Shown: in pieces, positions 12,013 to 22,865 of the stretch
Layout of the letters: every line of letters begins with the position of its first letter
How positions within the stretch are numbered: the first letter of the stretch is position 1
Position numbers and translations under genes: made by a program
Source: Hemerocallis citrina
Taxonomy: Eukaryota > Streptophyta > Magnoliopsida > Asparagales > Asphodelaceae
Assembly: GCA_017893485.1 (NCBI GenBank)
Contig: CM030359.1
Coordinates: 32,864,430-32,928,429 of the forward strand
Length of the DNA stretch: 64,000 nucleotides
Direction: 5' to 3'
The notes under the pieces: model-generated
Told to the model about the DNA's origin: nothing
The model's database searches: none
What the model saw: the letters and a program-made list of their open reading frames with translations, nothing else

Positions 12013-14085
12013 AGCCGGCACACCAAATTCTCTTTGCCAGGAACTGTGAACCCCTCCGGCTGCTCCATGTAGATCTCTTCCTCTAGATCTCCATGGAGGA
12101 ATGCTGTCTTGACATCGAGTTGTTCGATCTCCAAGTCTTGCACCGCTGCTAGGCCAAGAACAATACGGATGGATGACATTTTTACCACCGGAGAAAATAT
12201 TTCTTCAAAGTCAATACCTTTCTCTTGACTGAATCCCTTAACAACCAACCGAGCTTTGTGGCGAGGCATCGAGCTACTATCTTCGGTCTTGATTCGATAC
12301 ACCCACTTATTCTTCAAGACTCTTTTTCCTTTTGGAAGCTCCATTAGTTCGTAAGTATGATTCTCATGCAAGGATTGCATCTCCTCTTGCATGGTTTTTA
12401 TCCACTCTTCTTTATGAGTGTCAGTTATGGCTTCCTTATAACTTTGAGGCTCCCCCTCATAGGTGACCGTCACAAACTCCTCCGTGGGATAACGAGTAGA
12501 TGGTCTTCGGTCTCTCGAAGATCGTCTCAACTCTAGTGGAGAGCTTGACTCATCTTGAGTCTCTAGATTATTTGGCTCTAGGATAGGCTCGAGATCTTCA
12601 GCTTCATTATTTTCTGGTGTGACATTCTCCTCTTGATGAGCCAGTGTAAGGTCTATACTACAGTTGCTTCTCAATCTTGGCCTCTCCGATTTCTGGATAT
12701 CTTCAATTGTTTGGTCCTCGAAAAATACCACATCTCGGCTACGAACAATCTTCTTGTTGATTGGATCCCAAAGTCGGTATCCAAACTCATCCTTTGGCGA
12801 GCGAAGGTAGATGCATTCCTTTGCCTTTACATCCAGCTTGGCTCTCTCGTCTTTGGGTATGTGAACAAATGCTCTGCATCCGAACACCTTGAGATGATTG
12901 TAGGTAGCCTTTTTGCCTGACCAAACTTCCTCTGGGATAGTTCCGTCCAAAGGTACCGATGGTGAAAGGTTGATGACGTCAACAACGGTCATCACAGCTT
13001 CCTCCTAGAATGACTTAGGCAATTTGGCATGAGAGAGCACACATCGAACTCTTTCCTCGATAGTTCGATTCATTCTCTCGACTAATCCATTTAACTGCGG
13101 TGTCTTGGGTGGAGTCTTCTCTAGTCTTATCCCATATTTCTTGCAATAGGCTTCAAATGGACCTCTATATTCACCTCCATTGTCTGATCGGACACATTTG
13201 ATCTTCCTTCCTGTCTCGCGTTCCACTCGGGCATGAAACTCCTTGAATGCACCAAGCACTTGATCCTTTGTTTTTAATAAGTGCAACCACACCTTCCTTG
13301 AATGGTCATCAATGAAGGTGACAAAATATGATGCACCGCCAATGGACATCTCGGACATTGAGCACACATCGGTGTGTACAAGATCTAAGATATTCTTTCT
13401 CCTTGTGGGTGGAGAAGATCTTCTGAAAGCAACTTTATGTTGTTTTCCAGCCAAGCAATGAGCACAAGGATCAAGTGTTTTACCTTTCACATTAGGAAGA
13501 ACTTGGTTACGAGCGAGTATGTGAAGACCTTTCTCGCTTATGTGTCCAAGTCGTCTATGCCATATATCCATATCATCGGTGGTTTTATTCACCTCCCCTT
13601 TGCAGAGCTTGGCTTGCATCACGTACAATGACCCCTCCTTCTTTCCTCGAGCCACGACTAAACTTTCTTTGGTGAGCTTCCACTTTCCTTCACCAAAGTA
13701 ATTCACCAGACCCACATCATCAAGCTTTCCAACAGAGATAAGATTGAGACGCATAGCTGGGATATGTCTCACATCTTTTAGGACAAGCTTGCATCCAGTG
13801 CTTGTTGTAAGGATGATGTCACCTATCCCGACAATTTTGCTCCTATCTTGATTTCCCATTTGCACCTTACCAAAGTCACCGCTTTGGTAGGATGAGAAGA
13901 AACTTCCATGGGGAGTGACATGGAAGGAAGCACCAGAATCGATAATCCAAGAACTATCATATAGGCAATGTTTAGGATATTGCCTTCTCCAATGAGATAA
14001 ATCAGTTCTTCTTTTGCAGCAACAGCGGTAGTACTCTTCTCTTCTTGCTTCTTGATTTGGTCTGGCTTCACATCACCCGCCTTTT
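12013..14085 (-). pseudogene. copia pol, first half: protease, integrase, reverse transcriptase N-terminus
   Basis: The aspartic protease core DSGASFHVT lies near 13950-13920, in a frame different from the upstream linker (frameshift near 13990). Integrase follows: the HRRLGH...CAHC zinc-binding part near 13560-13440, then HTDVC, DNGGEY and ERMNRTIEE, which carry the catalytic acidic residues. A TAG stop at 13003-13005 stands where Trp is usual (KSF-stop-EEAV). The RT starts with the WVYRIK and VVKMSSIR...QLDVKTAFLHGDL blocks and stops at the solo LTR insertion. It is clearly copia and non-functional. Confidence 0.92.
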
Positions 14086-14859
14086 ATCTCTCTTGAAGGA
14101 TCGACACTCTGCTTTCTTGTGGCCCGTCCTTCCACAGTAGTAGCATGTAATCTTTGATCGTGATTTGGATCTACCTCGGGATTGGTTTGATTCTCGGCCC
14201 TTGCTACGTCCACGACCATCATTCTTTACCCGATTTTCGAAAACATTTGCCTCGGAAAAGACAGAATCGCCTCGTTCCTTCCTCCTTGCTTCTTTACCAA
14301 GAAGGCTATCACTGACGGTATCCATGGTGAGCTTTCCTTCAGGAGTTGAGTTACTAAGTGTAATCACGAGTGTATCCCAACTTTCAGGCAATGAGCTAAG
14401 GAGTAAAAGGGCTTGCAACTCATCTTCAATTTTCAATTCAGTTTTCATTAGCTGATTTACGAGCCCCTTGAAATTATTCAAGTGCTCAATCATGCTTTGA
14501 CCATCCTTATACTCCAACTTCACCAACCGTCGAACTAAATTGGCTTTGTTACGAGGCGTCTTCTTTTGAATCATGGACTCAAGCTTTGTCCATAATTCAT
14601 AAGCATTTGTATACGTAGAGACATGCTCGAAGAGAGATCGGTCGATGTACTTACGGATCATGGCAACGGCTTTTCGATTGAGCAACTCCCATTCTGCATC
14701 GCTCTTTCCTCCTACCTTGGTATTGTGGATGAAGGGCTCATGCAAGTCTTTGCAATATAGATGATCTTCCATCATCGGCTTCCAATACGAGTAGTTGTTG
14801 GCGGTGAGTTTGAACATGTCTCCATCATGGGTGACGATGTCCTCCATCTTAAACCGCAC
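14068..14859 (-). pseudogene. copia gag with CCHC zinc knuckle
   Basis: A 263-residue frame starts shortly after the primer site; MEDIV at 14847 is the likelier start than the first Met. It contains the usual gag body (YWKPMMEDHL; ALLLLSSLPESW) and ends with a nucleic-acid-binding knuckle CYYCGRTGHKKAEC at ~14160-14110. A one-base change near 14085 throws the frame to a stop at 14068, where the linker to protease should continue. Confidence 0.9.
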
Positions 14860-14887
14860 GAGATGATGACGACGGTGTGTGAACCTA

Positions 14888-14899
14888 GCTCTGATACCA
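14888..14899 (-). promoter_or_regulatory. Primer binding site (tRNA-iMet) of the copia element
   Basis: On the minus strand it reads TGGTATCAGAGC, complementary to the 3' end of plant initiator Met tRNA. It begins two to three bases after the 5' LTR. Confidence 0.9.
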
Positions 14900-14900
14900 C

Positions 14901-15446
14901 AGTTGGGAAAAACTCGGTATTTTTCCGCTTCGTGAAGTTAAGATGGGCACTTAAAGATATAGATAGAAATAGATGCAAGAGAGATTTACAACCAAAATGG
15001 ATATTCTTCTACTATACAAAGAGTAGTAGGATTACAAGAATTTGACTCTCTATAACACACTCACAATTTTGTGGCTCACTCAAGCTTGAGAATTAGAACT
15101 TCTCAAGTTATCTTACTTTCTCTCAAAGTGGCTCTCTCACTTTGGATTACAAGAACTTGTTTTTTGAGTGAGTAGAATTGAAGACTTCCACCCCTATTTA
15201 TACTACTCCACACCCACAATGAATGGTGGAGATTAATTTGATCCAAGGGTGGAGATTAACTCTCTAGAATTCTCCATTTCTAGAGATCTCCATGAAACTA
15301 TACCAACTCTCTAGAATTCACCATTTCTAGAGATCTCCATGAAACTATACCTTTCAACTTCCTTCCACACTCTTCCATGAAGCTCTAGGATACTCCACAT
15401 CTCTAGAGAATTCCATATTATTCTCAATTAAGGAAGGAACCCAACA
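14901..15446 (-). repeat. 5' LTR of the copia element
   Basis: It matches 6836-7387 almost base for base, with one 6-bp deletion. Its last base next to the primer site is changed, so CCCAACA reads CCCAACT. A TATAAATAG box lies on the minus strand at 15202-15194. Confidence 0.92.
15194..15202 (-). promoter_or_regulatory. TATA box in the copia 5' LTR
   Basis: TATAAATAG on the minus strand, ~300 bases upstream of gag, is the probable promoter of this element. Confidence 0.55.
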
Positions 15447-15600
15447 AATTTGAACTTTGAGGGTATTATGGTAACTAACAACAGTTAAGTAAATGAATGG
15501 TTAATATAACTCCCACTTAAAAATGAATGGTTGATTGTCTACAAATTACAGGTTATCTACAAATGACAACCTCAACTCTCCCAATATAGTATTAGAGATT

Positions 15601-16343
15601 GTTTTTATATGAACAATACTACTAGAAGAATAAAATTAATTTAACTTTTTTTAATTTTTTTTTGAAAAACTCGTGATGCCTCATCTTATCATATCCTGTA
15701 AAAATGATACTCATATATTTTACATCTCTTCTATAGCTAATTAAAAAATCTAAGACATAAATTTTATATGATATAAGAGATAATATGTATTTTCTAATGA
15801 AAATTCTCTATGTATGTATGAGCTACCTATTTGTTATTCTTTCTTACAAACAAATATATATTTTTTAAACTAATTTTTTTTCCATTTATTTTTTTAGTAT
15901 AGGATTAACAAAAAACATGATTGATGTAGATTTTATACATGTAGGGGCATGGTGAGGAATTGATCATACAAATTTCTACTAAGATTTGATGTTAAAATTA
16001 AGTGATAAATTTCTAAAATCTTGAAATATGTTAACATTAGTGATATAAGATATGTAATAGTTAATTATAATATTTTTCAAACACATCTTTTTACATTGAT
16101 CTATATCTGTGAGAGTTATTGACAAAATGTGTCTACAGTACACTGCAAGACGGATGGATGGACTGTTTGTTAGATACTTTTAACATGCCAATTCTCTTTT
16201 CAGTTTTTTCTATTGTAATATGTCCTTCAGTTCGGTTATCTACCTTGATTTGTTGAAATATTGAGTTTTTATTTTAGAAAATTTTAATAAAATAATATAA
16301 TATGCATATTTTCGTGCATCGCACGGACGGGGCTATATGCTAG
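15601..16343 (+). mobile_element. Helitron 3' portion (non-autonomous)
   Basis: It is homologous to 4906-5550 through most of its length. The terminus has hairpin cgtgc-atc-gcacg (16313-16325), then CTAG at 16340-16343 followed by T. There is no coding sequence. The 5' end may lie a little further left; 15452-15600 is unclassified AT-rich sequence. Confidence 0.6.
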
Positions 16344-16472
16344 TATAACCTATATCGCAGAAATGGATAATGCTGACCAGTGCACAAAATCTTCTAATAA
16401 ATATACGAATGAATGGAAACAAAATTAAAGGGTTTAAATATCAGTTTAATAAATAATTCCCAACTGAATTAC

Positions 16473-16734
16473 CAGAGAGAGCGATTCCAAGAACGAGAGC
16501 ACTCGAGAAGGCGAACTTGAGCGATTTGGACCCGAAATGCGAAACCCATTTCTTGAAATCGAGCGTTATTGGATTCGGGTTGTAATTCGAGGGCCTAAAC
16601 AGACGGGCTTTTGGTGGTCTAGCTCTAAGGATAGCCTTTTGGGAAGAGGAAACATGCAATCGCTGAGAAACAAGAAGACACTCCATCTTCTGATGGTTTC
16701 TTCTTTCTTTACTTTGTTTTGGTTTTTTTAGCAA
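16473..16734 (-). pseudogene. Orphan first exon of a chloroplast-targeted protein gene
   Basis: An open frame begins at 16734, or more plausibly at the internal Met at 16686 (MECLLVSQRLHVSSSQ...). The sequence is rich in Ser, Arg and Lys, poor in acids and resembles a chloroplast transit peptide. A hydrophobic stretch FAFSSALVLGIALSG follows, as in thylakoid-directed precursors. A splice donor G/GTAATT lies at 16472-16471. No second exon was found downstream on the minus strand: a Helitron begins 130 bases away and transposons continue to the window edge. I do not recognise the product. It may be the start of a gene whose first intron was filled by transposons, or a dead fragment. Confidence 0.4.
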
Positions 16735-16838
16735 ATTGCAATACCTATCGTGGGACTATGGATCAGAAGAGGCAGTAAAGTGTAATATGATAAAATCTAG
16801 AAGGGCTTTTTGTAAACAAAAAAAACCCTTTACGGTAA

Positions 16839-17001
16839 GGGTAATGCTAGACCTACAACCTTACAATCTTAGGTGGCGCAATTTCATTGGAGATGTGTAC
16901 AACTCACTACAACCTACTCTACAATACATTCCAATAAAATTGTGGTATCTAAGGTTGTAAAAGAAAGATTGTAAGAAAAGATTATAGATATAGCATTACC
17001 C
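16839..17001. mobile_element. Small MITE (163 bp)
   Basis: The ends are gggtaatgct and agcattaccc. Inner inverted matches (ttacaatct, aaggttgtaa) extend the arms. There is no coding capacity. The ten terminal bases are the same as those of the foldback element at 4425-4854. No clear target duplication is visible. Confidence 0.55.
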
Positions 17002-17247
17002 TTTCAGTAATGCTATGCCTACTACCTATTTTATAACCTCCGTTCCTTACATCCTAATGTGTCACTCGTTTAATAGAGTTGTTTACTATAATGATGACAA
17101 AGAATTTTCGATTGCAGCGCACCAAAATATATGGATGAATTAAGATTTGAAAAATTAAATTTCTTAAGAATTTAATTTTAAAAATAATCAAAAATAATCT
17201 TCCACCATTATTGATCCTAGCACTACTACAATTCTGAAGGGAGAAAA

Positions 17248-17563
17248 TCTATACTATTATTAAGCAAAGCTCAATTTTGGTGGCTTTTTACTATTATGCC
17301 CCCATATACATAAAAAGCTAAAAAAATATATAAGGTTAATTCTGTAATTTTCACTTCACATTTAAAGTCTCCATAAAATTTTGTTCCCTCAAAAATCGAA
17401 ACTGTCTCTTCCTCTCCCTCCATCGAATCCGTGCATTGCACGTGCATATTCCCAATGCAAATTGCACGTGCTAACCCATAAAACGTGCATTGCACGTGCA
17501 TATTCCCAATGCAAATTGCACGTGCTAACCCATAAAACATGCATTGCACGTGCGGATTACTAG
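17248..17563 (+). mobile_element. Complete small Helitron (316 bp)
   Basis: It begins TCTATACTATTATTAA and ends in CTAG, inserted exactly between A (17247) and T (17564), the rule for Helitrons. The 3' part is a 54-bp unit repeated twice and then partly a third time, each carrying the hairpin-forming gcattgcacgtgc. It has no coding sequence, so it would depend on a helper element. Confidence 0.75.
17431..17563 (+). repeat. 54-bp tandem repeat at the Helitron 3' end
   Basis: Units start at 17431 and 17485, with a truncated third at 17539. Each opens with the terminal-hairpin sequence, so the last hairpin of the Helitron has been duplicated along with a spacer. Confidence 0.9.
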
Positions 17564-17668
17564 TAGAAAGTAGTACTACATTTTATAATTCAGAAGTTAA
17601 ATGTCCAGATCTTGTATAATTAGTTAAGCTTAGCAATTATGTTTTACTCTTTCAACACCCGGCCCAAA

Positions 17669-19327
17669 GTGAGTCTCTCTCTGCTAGAGAGAGAAGCTGT
17701 CCCAAAAAAACTCAAAAAAGAAAATCCTAGATCTAGATCTAAGTTTGGAGGGGGTGGCAGCTACGATTTCGCCGCCCCCTTCCCGGTCGCCCTTCCCCGC
17801 TGTCCACACTCCCCTCTCGCCGTCGCTACTCCCGCCTCCAGTCCTGTCGAAGACGACGATCAGACGCGCCGCTCCGTCCAGTCGAAAACCTCCACAACTC
17901 CCGTCAAGCAACTGCCGTCGTGCTCCTCCAGTCGACGCATCGTCCCGTCGAGCCGTCTGATCGCTCGATGAGGGAGACTTCGCCACCGCTCCGCCTAGTC
18001 GAGGCCCTCCTGATCCCGTCGAGCTTCTTCCGGCGTGCTCCTCCAAGCGTCGGTCGAGCGACGCTGGAGGGGCCAATGTCGCCGCACCCGCACTGGAGAA
18101 AGGCAGCTTCAAATCACCCGCAAGGTGTTGGGGATTTGAATGGGTGAGTGTTTTGATTGGGTGAGTGTTGGGTTTTTGAGATGAGATGGAAGAGTTGATT
18201 AGTGTTTGGCAGTTGTGAGATGAGATGGAAGATTGTTGATGTGCAGCACGGTAGTAGGGCATGGTCCTGAAGACAGAGTCCCCCCATGAGATTCTCCCAC
18301 TTGTTGCAGCACAGTTGTGGGGCTTGGGCCCGCAGACGGGGTCCCCACATTAAGTGAGCTGAGTGGTAATGTAGTATTGGACGTGTTAGGGATTTTTGGT
18401 TGTCAGTGTATAAGTCACACCCAGAATTCGACCTCCTTTAACCAACTGCCACAGACTTTGCGACAGCACTGCCACTACGCCCTCATCAGTGAACCTGAAA
18501 TCTACAACGTCCACCGCCCGCATGGATGAGAGGGAAAGGTGATTCTTCAGTTAGTTGTGATTTGTTACGGGTGTTTTACATGAGAGAGAGAGAGAGAGTG
18601 TGTGAGAGTGGGATAGTGAAGATGTTGCTTCTCACTACCCTATGCAGGTGTATGTTAGCGTTTGTGAGAAATCACTTGAGAGAGCAAAAGCGTGAGAGAG
18701 GAGAAGGTATCCTCTTCACGGCTCTCTCTTTGACTGTGCCCGTGTTTAGGGTGAGTGAGAGTTTTGTTTGGTGAGAAATCGCTTGAGAGAGCAAAAGCAT
18801 GAGAGAGGTGAAAGTATCCTTTTCACGGCTCTCTTTTTTGTTGTGACTTTGACTGGGCCGAATGTGAGAGCGATTTCGAGAGTTTATGGGAGTTGGGGAG
18901 AAGGATGGGAGCGGCGAACTTCTAAATCCCGCATGATTCGCTTCAGGTGGGTGTGCGCATGCCGGAGAGACAGTGCACGAAGCTTTTTTGACGTACATAT
19001 AATTAGTTTGGTCCTTGCTTTGTGACTGGGCCCAAGATGGGGTACAGTACAATATTGGTGGAGGTCGGGGTCAAGCTGTGGACGGATCCATCTAGCCGAC
19101 TGTGGGTGTTTTTGTGGTGTTTTATTTTTTTTTTGGTCGACCCACCCTCTAGGGTGTTAGAGTGGGCTCTAATTGTATGTACTTGTCATGTCGCTTCATG
19201 TTCTATTTTCCTGTTTGTAGTTTGTAGTTTGTAATTTGGCCCAGTACGCTGAGTTTGTTTGGTTAATTGCTTATTAATGAAACATGGTGGCCATATTCCA
19301 CCTTTTCTTCAAAAAAAAAAAAAAAAA
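17669..19327 (+). mobile_element. Poly(A)-tailed non-LTR retroposon without RT
   Basis: A 15-bp direct repeat, aacacccg(g/a)cccaaa, flanks the segment (17654-17668 and 19328-19342) with one mismatch. The right end is a run of ~18 A. The 3' end contains ttaatgaaac, also seen at the 3' end of the L1 element at 35610. These are signs of target-primed reverse transcription. The 5' third is C/G-rich and resembles a LINE leader, with an (AG)n stretch near 18583-18600. No ORF1 or RT is present. I read it as a non-autonomous or internally deleted L1 derivative. Confidence 0.65.
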
Positions 19328-19342
19328 AACACCCGACCCAAA

Positions 19343-19696
19343 TTTGGTTCTAGAGATGATTCCCCAAACAAAAAAACAAAAAACACCTCAAACTTCCTCA
19401 AATTTATCATAATTCTCCTTAATCCTAAATATTTCTCTGAGCTCTCACATGAATAATATTCTTCGTTATTCTATAAACTAGATGGGAATATTTTAGAACC
19501 TGAAGAGAACTTGGGTGGTAGCTTATGATTTAAGAAAATTATAGTAACTTCGAGTTATATAAGGATTTGAGGAAAATATGAGTGACCTGAGTAGCGGTGG
19601 TAATGGGTAAGGGTAAACTCATTTACCATTACCCAATTATTCTAAGTGTAAGGGTATGAGTAAAAACAAATTACTCGCAAGTAAGATAAGAGTATA
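19343..19696. other. Unclassified sequence
   Basis: AT-rich, no gene seen. Near 19605-19675 short repeats of ggtaa and a local inverted match (gggtaaactcatttaccattaccc) occur. Confidence 0.5.
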
Positions 19697-21628
19697 TGTT
19701 ACGCCCCGCTTCCCAAAATATGGGAATACGAGTCCGTGACGAAGGCCCAGCGAATGATTTTAACATCATCCATAAGTTGTACCAGTCTTAACTCAACAAT
19801 ATGAAAAAGGAATAGTCACAACCACGCAGAAAAACATAATCACATAAACAATTACTGAGATAAAACATGCAGCAGTCCAACATAATAAACAACAACTAAA
19901 AATAAGCAACAATTACGGGTCAACAAAGCCCGGGATACAAAGTTCAACAAAAGTAACAATACGATATAAAAATAATATGGAAGAAACAATTTATTTCAAA
20001 GCAGCTCCTGCTCCAATCCTAGAAGAAATGCTCACCAATGCCTTCTGAAAATTCTCCTTGTGCACCTGTGGTTGGATCAACTAGAGTGGGGAAAAATGTC
20101 TGTTAGAGCAAGTACAGACAGCAAGTAGTAAAAAGAAAAGAGTAAAGGAACATGGAACATCAAGGAATATGAAGCAAGAACAAAACCCAAAAGCAATAAC
20201 ATGGACTGATGAAAAGTCTAGATTTAATAATGCAATTTTCGATAACAATCATCGATAAACAATGTTAATGTCAATAGTCATGATTCAAGGATGCAAGTGT
20301 CAATCTATTTTATTAGTATTTAGCCTAACTAATGCATGTACTACTGCGTCCCATACTACAGGTTCGGTGCATACAAAACAGTGTTCATTTTAGACATCAT
20401 GGTGGGATCTACAGAGCGTGTACTCGGCATCAATAACAATAATTTACAATCAACAATTAACAATCAATAGTTCACAATCAATACTCCTCCTTCCATGACA
20501 ATACAATATAACGATAAGGCCTTACTGAGTACATTTTCTGAGATTGTCCACTACTAAGTCAACCCTTATTACCTCAGTTGTTAATATTTTATTAAATCAT
20601 TCATGATCATGCAAGGTATATAAGAGTGCCAAGGAGATGATAAAGATGCAATAAAATGATGCGATGCATGATAAAATACATGTAATTGTGAATCTGAAAA
20701 AAGCAGACACAGCAGTACTAAAACATCAATAACTCACAAACTATAACTCGGAATTCGATTCCGTCAAAAGGGATGTAAACTAGACATATGGGGCTACAAT
20801 TCATGTTCAGTAAGTTTCAATTGATTCTGACTATAACTAGGTCGATTACCCTAATCTTGAGAGTTTAAAGGTTCTGACAGCAGCTTATAGTCAAAATTCT
20901 ATAGTTGAAAACAAGGTGTAAAATCAACATAAAAATATATAAAAAATAGGAATGGATCCTAAGCATTTCTAATAAGCTTCTGGAGAGTGTCATGTCATTA
21001 CACTACTATTATGATGGTGTTTCAACTGAAAGTTGTGTCGGTATTTCACTGAATTGCAATATGAAAAATACAGACCAACAGTGACTAAAGCTGCAATATC
21101 TCACATCTCACAGATCGAAATCTAGATCCGTAAGATGTTTTGGAAACTAGATTTATTAGGCTACAATTTCTTTTACTGTAACAGGGTCGAAACCTCAGTG
21201 CAAAATAAAACAGGCAGTAAGAAATAATAAAAAGTCATCACACATATTCATCAAACGAATAATATACATGTTCTTGAATCATGGCATGCATTAACATTAA
21301 TGTCCAGCAATTAGGATGGATTTTTACAGTGTACGAAGCCAAGTTATCATGTCATGTTTCAAGTCTCAATAACACAATTGATCAACATGCATTCAATCAC
21401 TATATTTTTCTATATACAAGTTTCTAATCAATTTATTCATGTTGTGTGTGCATGCAAGTTTGGATTTGAATCAATGGATGTTGGTCAGAAGTCAAGGATA
21501 CTTTGGGTTAGCTTGTGTAAATTCTCGATATCCCCAACGGAAGGTACACAAAGCAATGTTACGATAATCAAAAGGAAACTACATGCAGAGATCAATAATC
21601 TTGAACTAGAAAAATAAACGAGTTTAAG
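19697..21628 (-). mobile_element. LTR fragment, family B, left arm of an inverted repeat
   Basis: On the minus strand it ends ...GGGAAGCGGGGCGTAACA at 19697, a typical gypsy LTR 3' end. The whole 1.93 kb is the reverse complement of 22123-22860 joined to 39674-40885, at roughly 85-90% identity by eye. It lacks the 16.8-kb insertion present in the other arm. Shared landmarks include tttcgaccctgttac and the cagtagtacgtgcattagt region. It has no coding sequence. The 5' end is truncated at the loop. Confidence 0.8.
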
Positions 21629-22122
21629 TGTCACGACCACCGCTGCCACCTCGAACCAGTCGCCTGAGCCTCGTTGCCTCGCCGCCGTGCACACACCGTC
21701 GCCCTCATCCCGCAACCGCAGTCAACCCGTCAAGCCACCAATTCCCGAGCCTCCTCTATTACACCATTGATCATCACCAAACCATTGGATCTAGGTCGTT
21801 TGATCGTTGATCATCGCGATCGTGATCACTTCTTGATCCGTTGATCTCGGCCATTGGATTTGCATTGATCATCATCACCACCATCATCATCATCAAAATC
21901 TTGATCTCTACCGTCGAATCTCATTTGATCATTGCGATCATGATCATCATCTTGACCTTGATCTTCGATTTCAGCCGTCCGATCATCCGATCTTGATCCC
22001 CATCAAGATCTGTGCTCGATCGTGATCATCGTGATCGTTTGCTCGTCGCCGTGTCGTAGGGATTCGAATCCCATTATTCTTCACACATTCGGATCTAATC
22101 ATCATCTAAAGGCAAGTCCACT
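21629..22122. other. Loop of the LTR inverted repeat; GATC-dense leader
   Basis: This ~494-bp stretch separates the two arms. The first ~130 bases are C-rich like the leaders of related LTRs. From 21766 to 22045 GATC occurs about 21 times, with CAT/ATC runs. No gene is supported. Confidence 0.6.
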
Positions 22123-22865
22123 TAAACTCGTTTATTTTTCTAGTAAAGATTATTGATCTCCGTAAGTAGTTCTCGTTCGATTATCATAATATTGCATTGT
22201 GTACCTTCCGTTGAGTATATCGAGGGTTTCACGAGCTAACCCGAAGTATCCTTGACTTTGTGCCAACATCCATAGATTCAAACTCAAGCTTGCATGCACA
22301 CACGAAATGAATAACTTGATCAGAAACTTGTATATAGAAAAATATAGTGATTGGATGCATGTTGATCGATTGTGTTTTTGAGACTTGAATCATGACATGA
22401 TAACTTGGCTTTGTACACTATAAAAGTCCATCCTAATTGTTTTACATTAATGTTAATGCATTCCATAATTCAAGAACATGTAGATTAATCATTTCGATGA
22501 ATGTATATGGTGACTTTTTAATATTTCTTGCTGCTTGTTCTGTTTTGCCCTGAGGTTTCGACCCTGTTACAATAGGAATCAACCAAAACTATATGAAAAG
22601 GAATGGTAGCTTAATGAATCTAGTTTCCAGAAAATCTTACGGATCTAGATTCCGATCTGTGAGCTATGAGATATTATAGTTTTAATCACTGCTGGTTTGT
22701 ATTTTCCAGAATTGCAACTTAGCGAAACATCGACACAACTTTTAGTTGAAAAACCATGATAATAGTAGTGTAATGACACGAAACTCTCTAGAAACTTAGT
22801 AGACATGCTTAGGAATCATTTTCTAATTTTTGTAGATTTTGATATTGATTTTACATCTTGATTTC
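22123..22865 (+). mobile_element. LTR fragment, family B, right arm (part 1)
   Basis: It matches the reverse complement of the left arm from the loop outwards. The atttc at 22861-22865 is the target site of the family-A element, repeated at 39669-39673, where the arm resumes. Confidence 0.8.

Larger units (their letters stand above)
6836..15446 (-). mobile_element. Ty1/copia LTR retrotransposon with a nested solo LTR
   Basis: Two LTRs of ~550 bp differ at about ten sites and one 6-bp indel. They enclose gag and pol on the minus strand. The 5-bp duplication aattt flanks the element at 6831-6835 and 15447-15451. A tRNA-iMet primer site follows the 5' LTR (14888-14899) and a polypurine tract precedes the 3' LTR (7388-7403). 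The reading frame order gag-protease-integrase-RT-RNase H is that of copia. The polymerase is interrupted by the family-C solo LTR at 8530-12007. Two frameshifts and two stops also break the polyprotein, so it is defective. Confidence 0.95.

Noticed and set aside
17684..18262. 192-residue open frame on the minus strand
   Set aside because: It is antisense to the G/C-rich leader of the retroposon at 17669-19327, has no recognisable domain, and competes with frames on the other strand.
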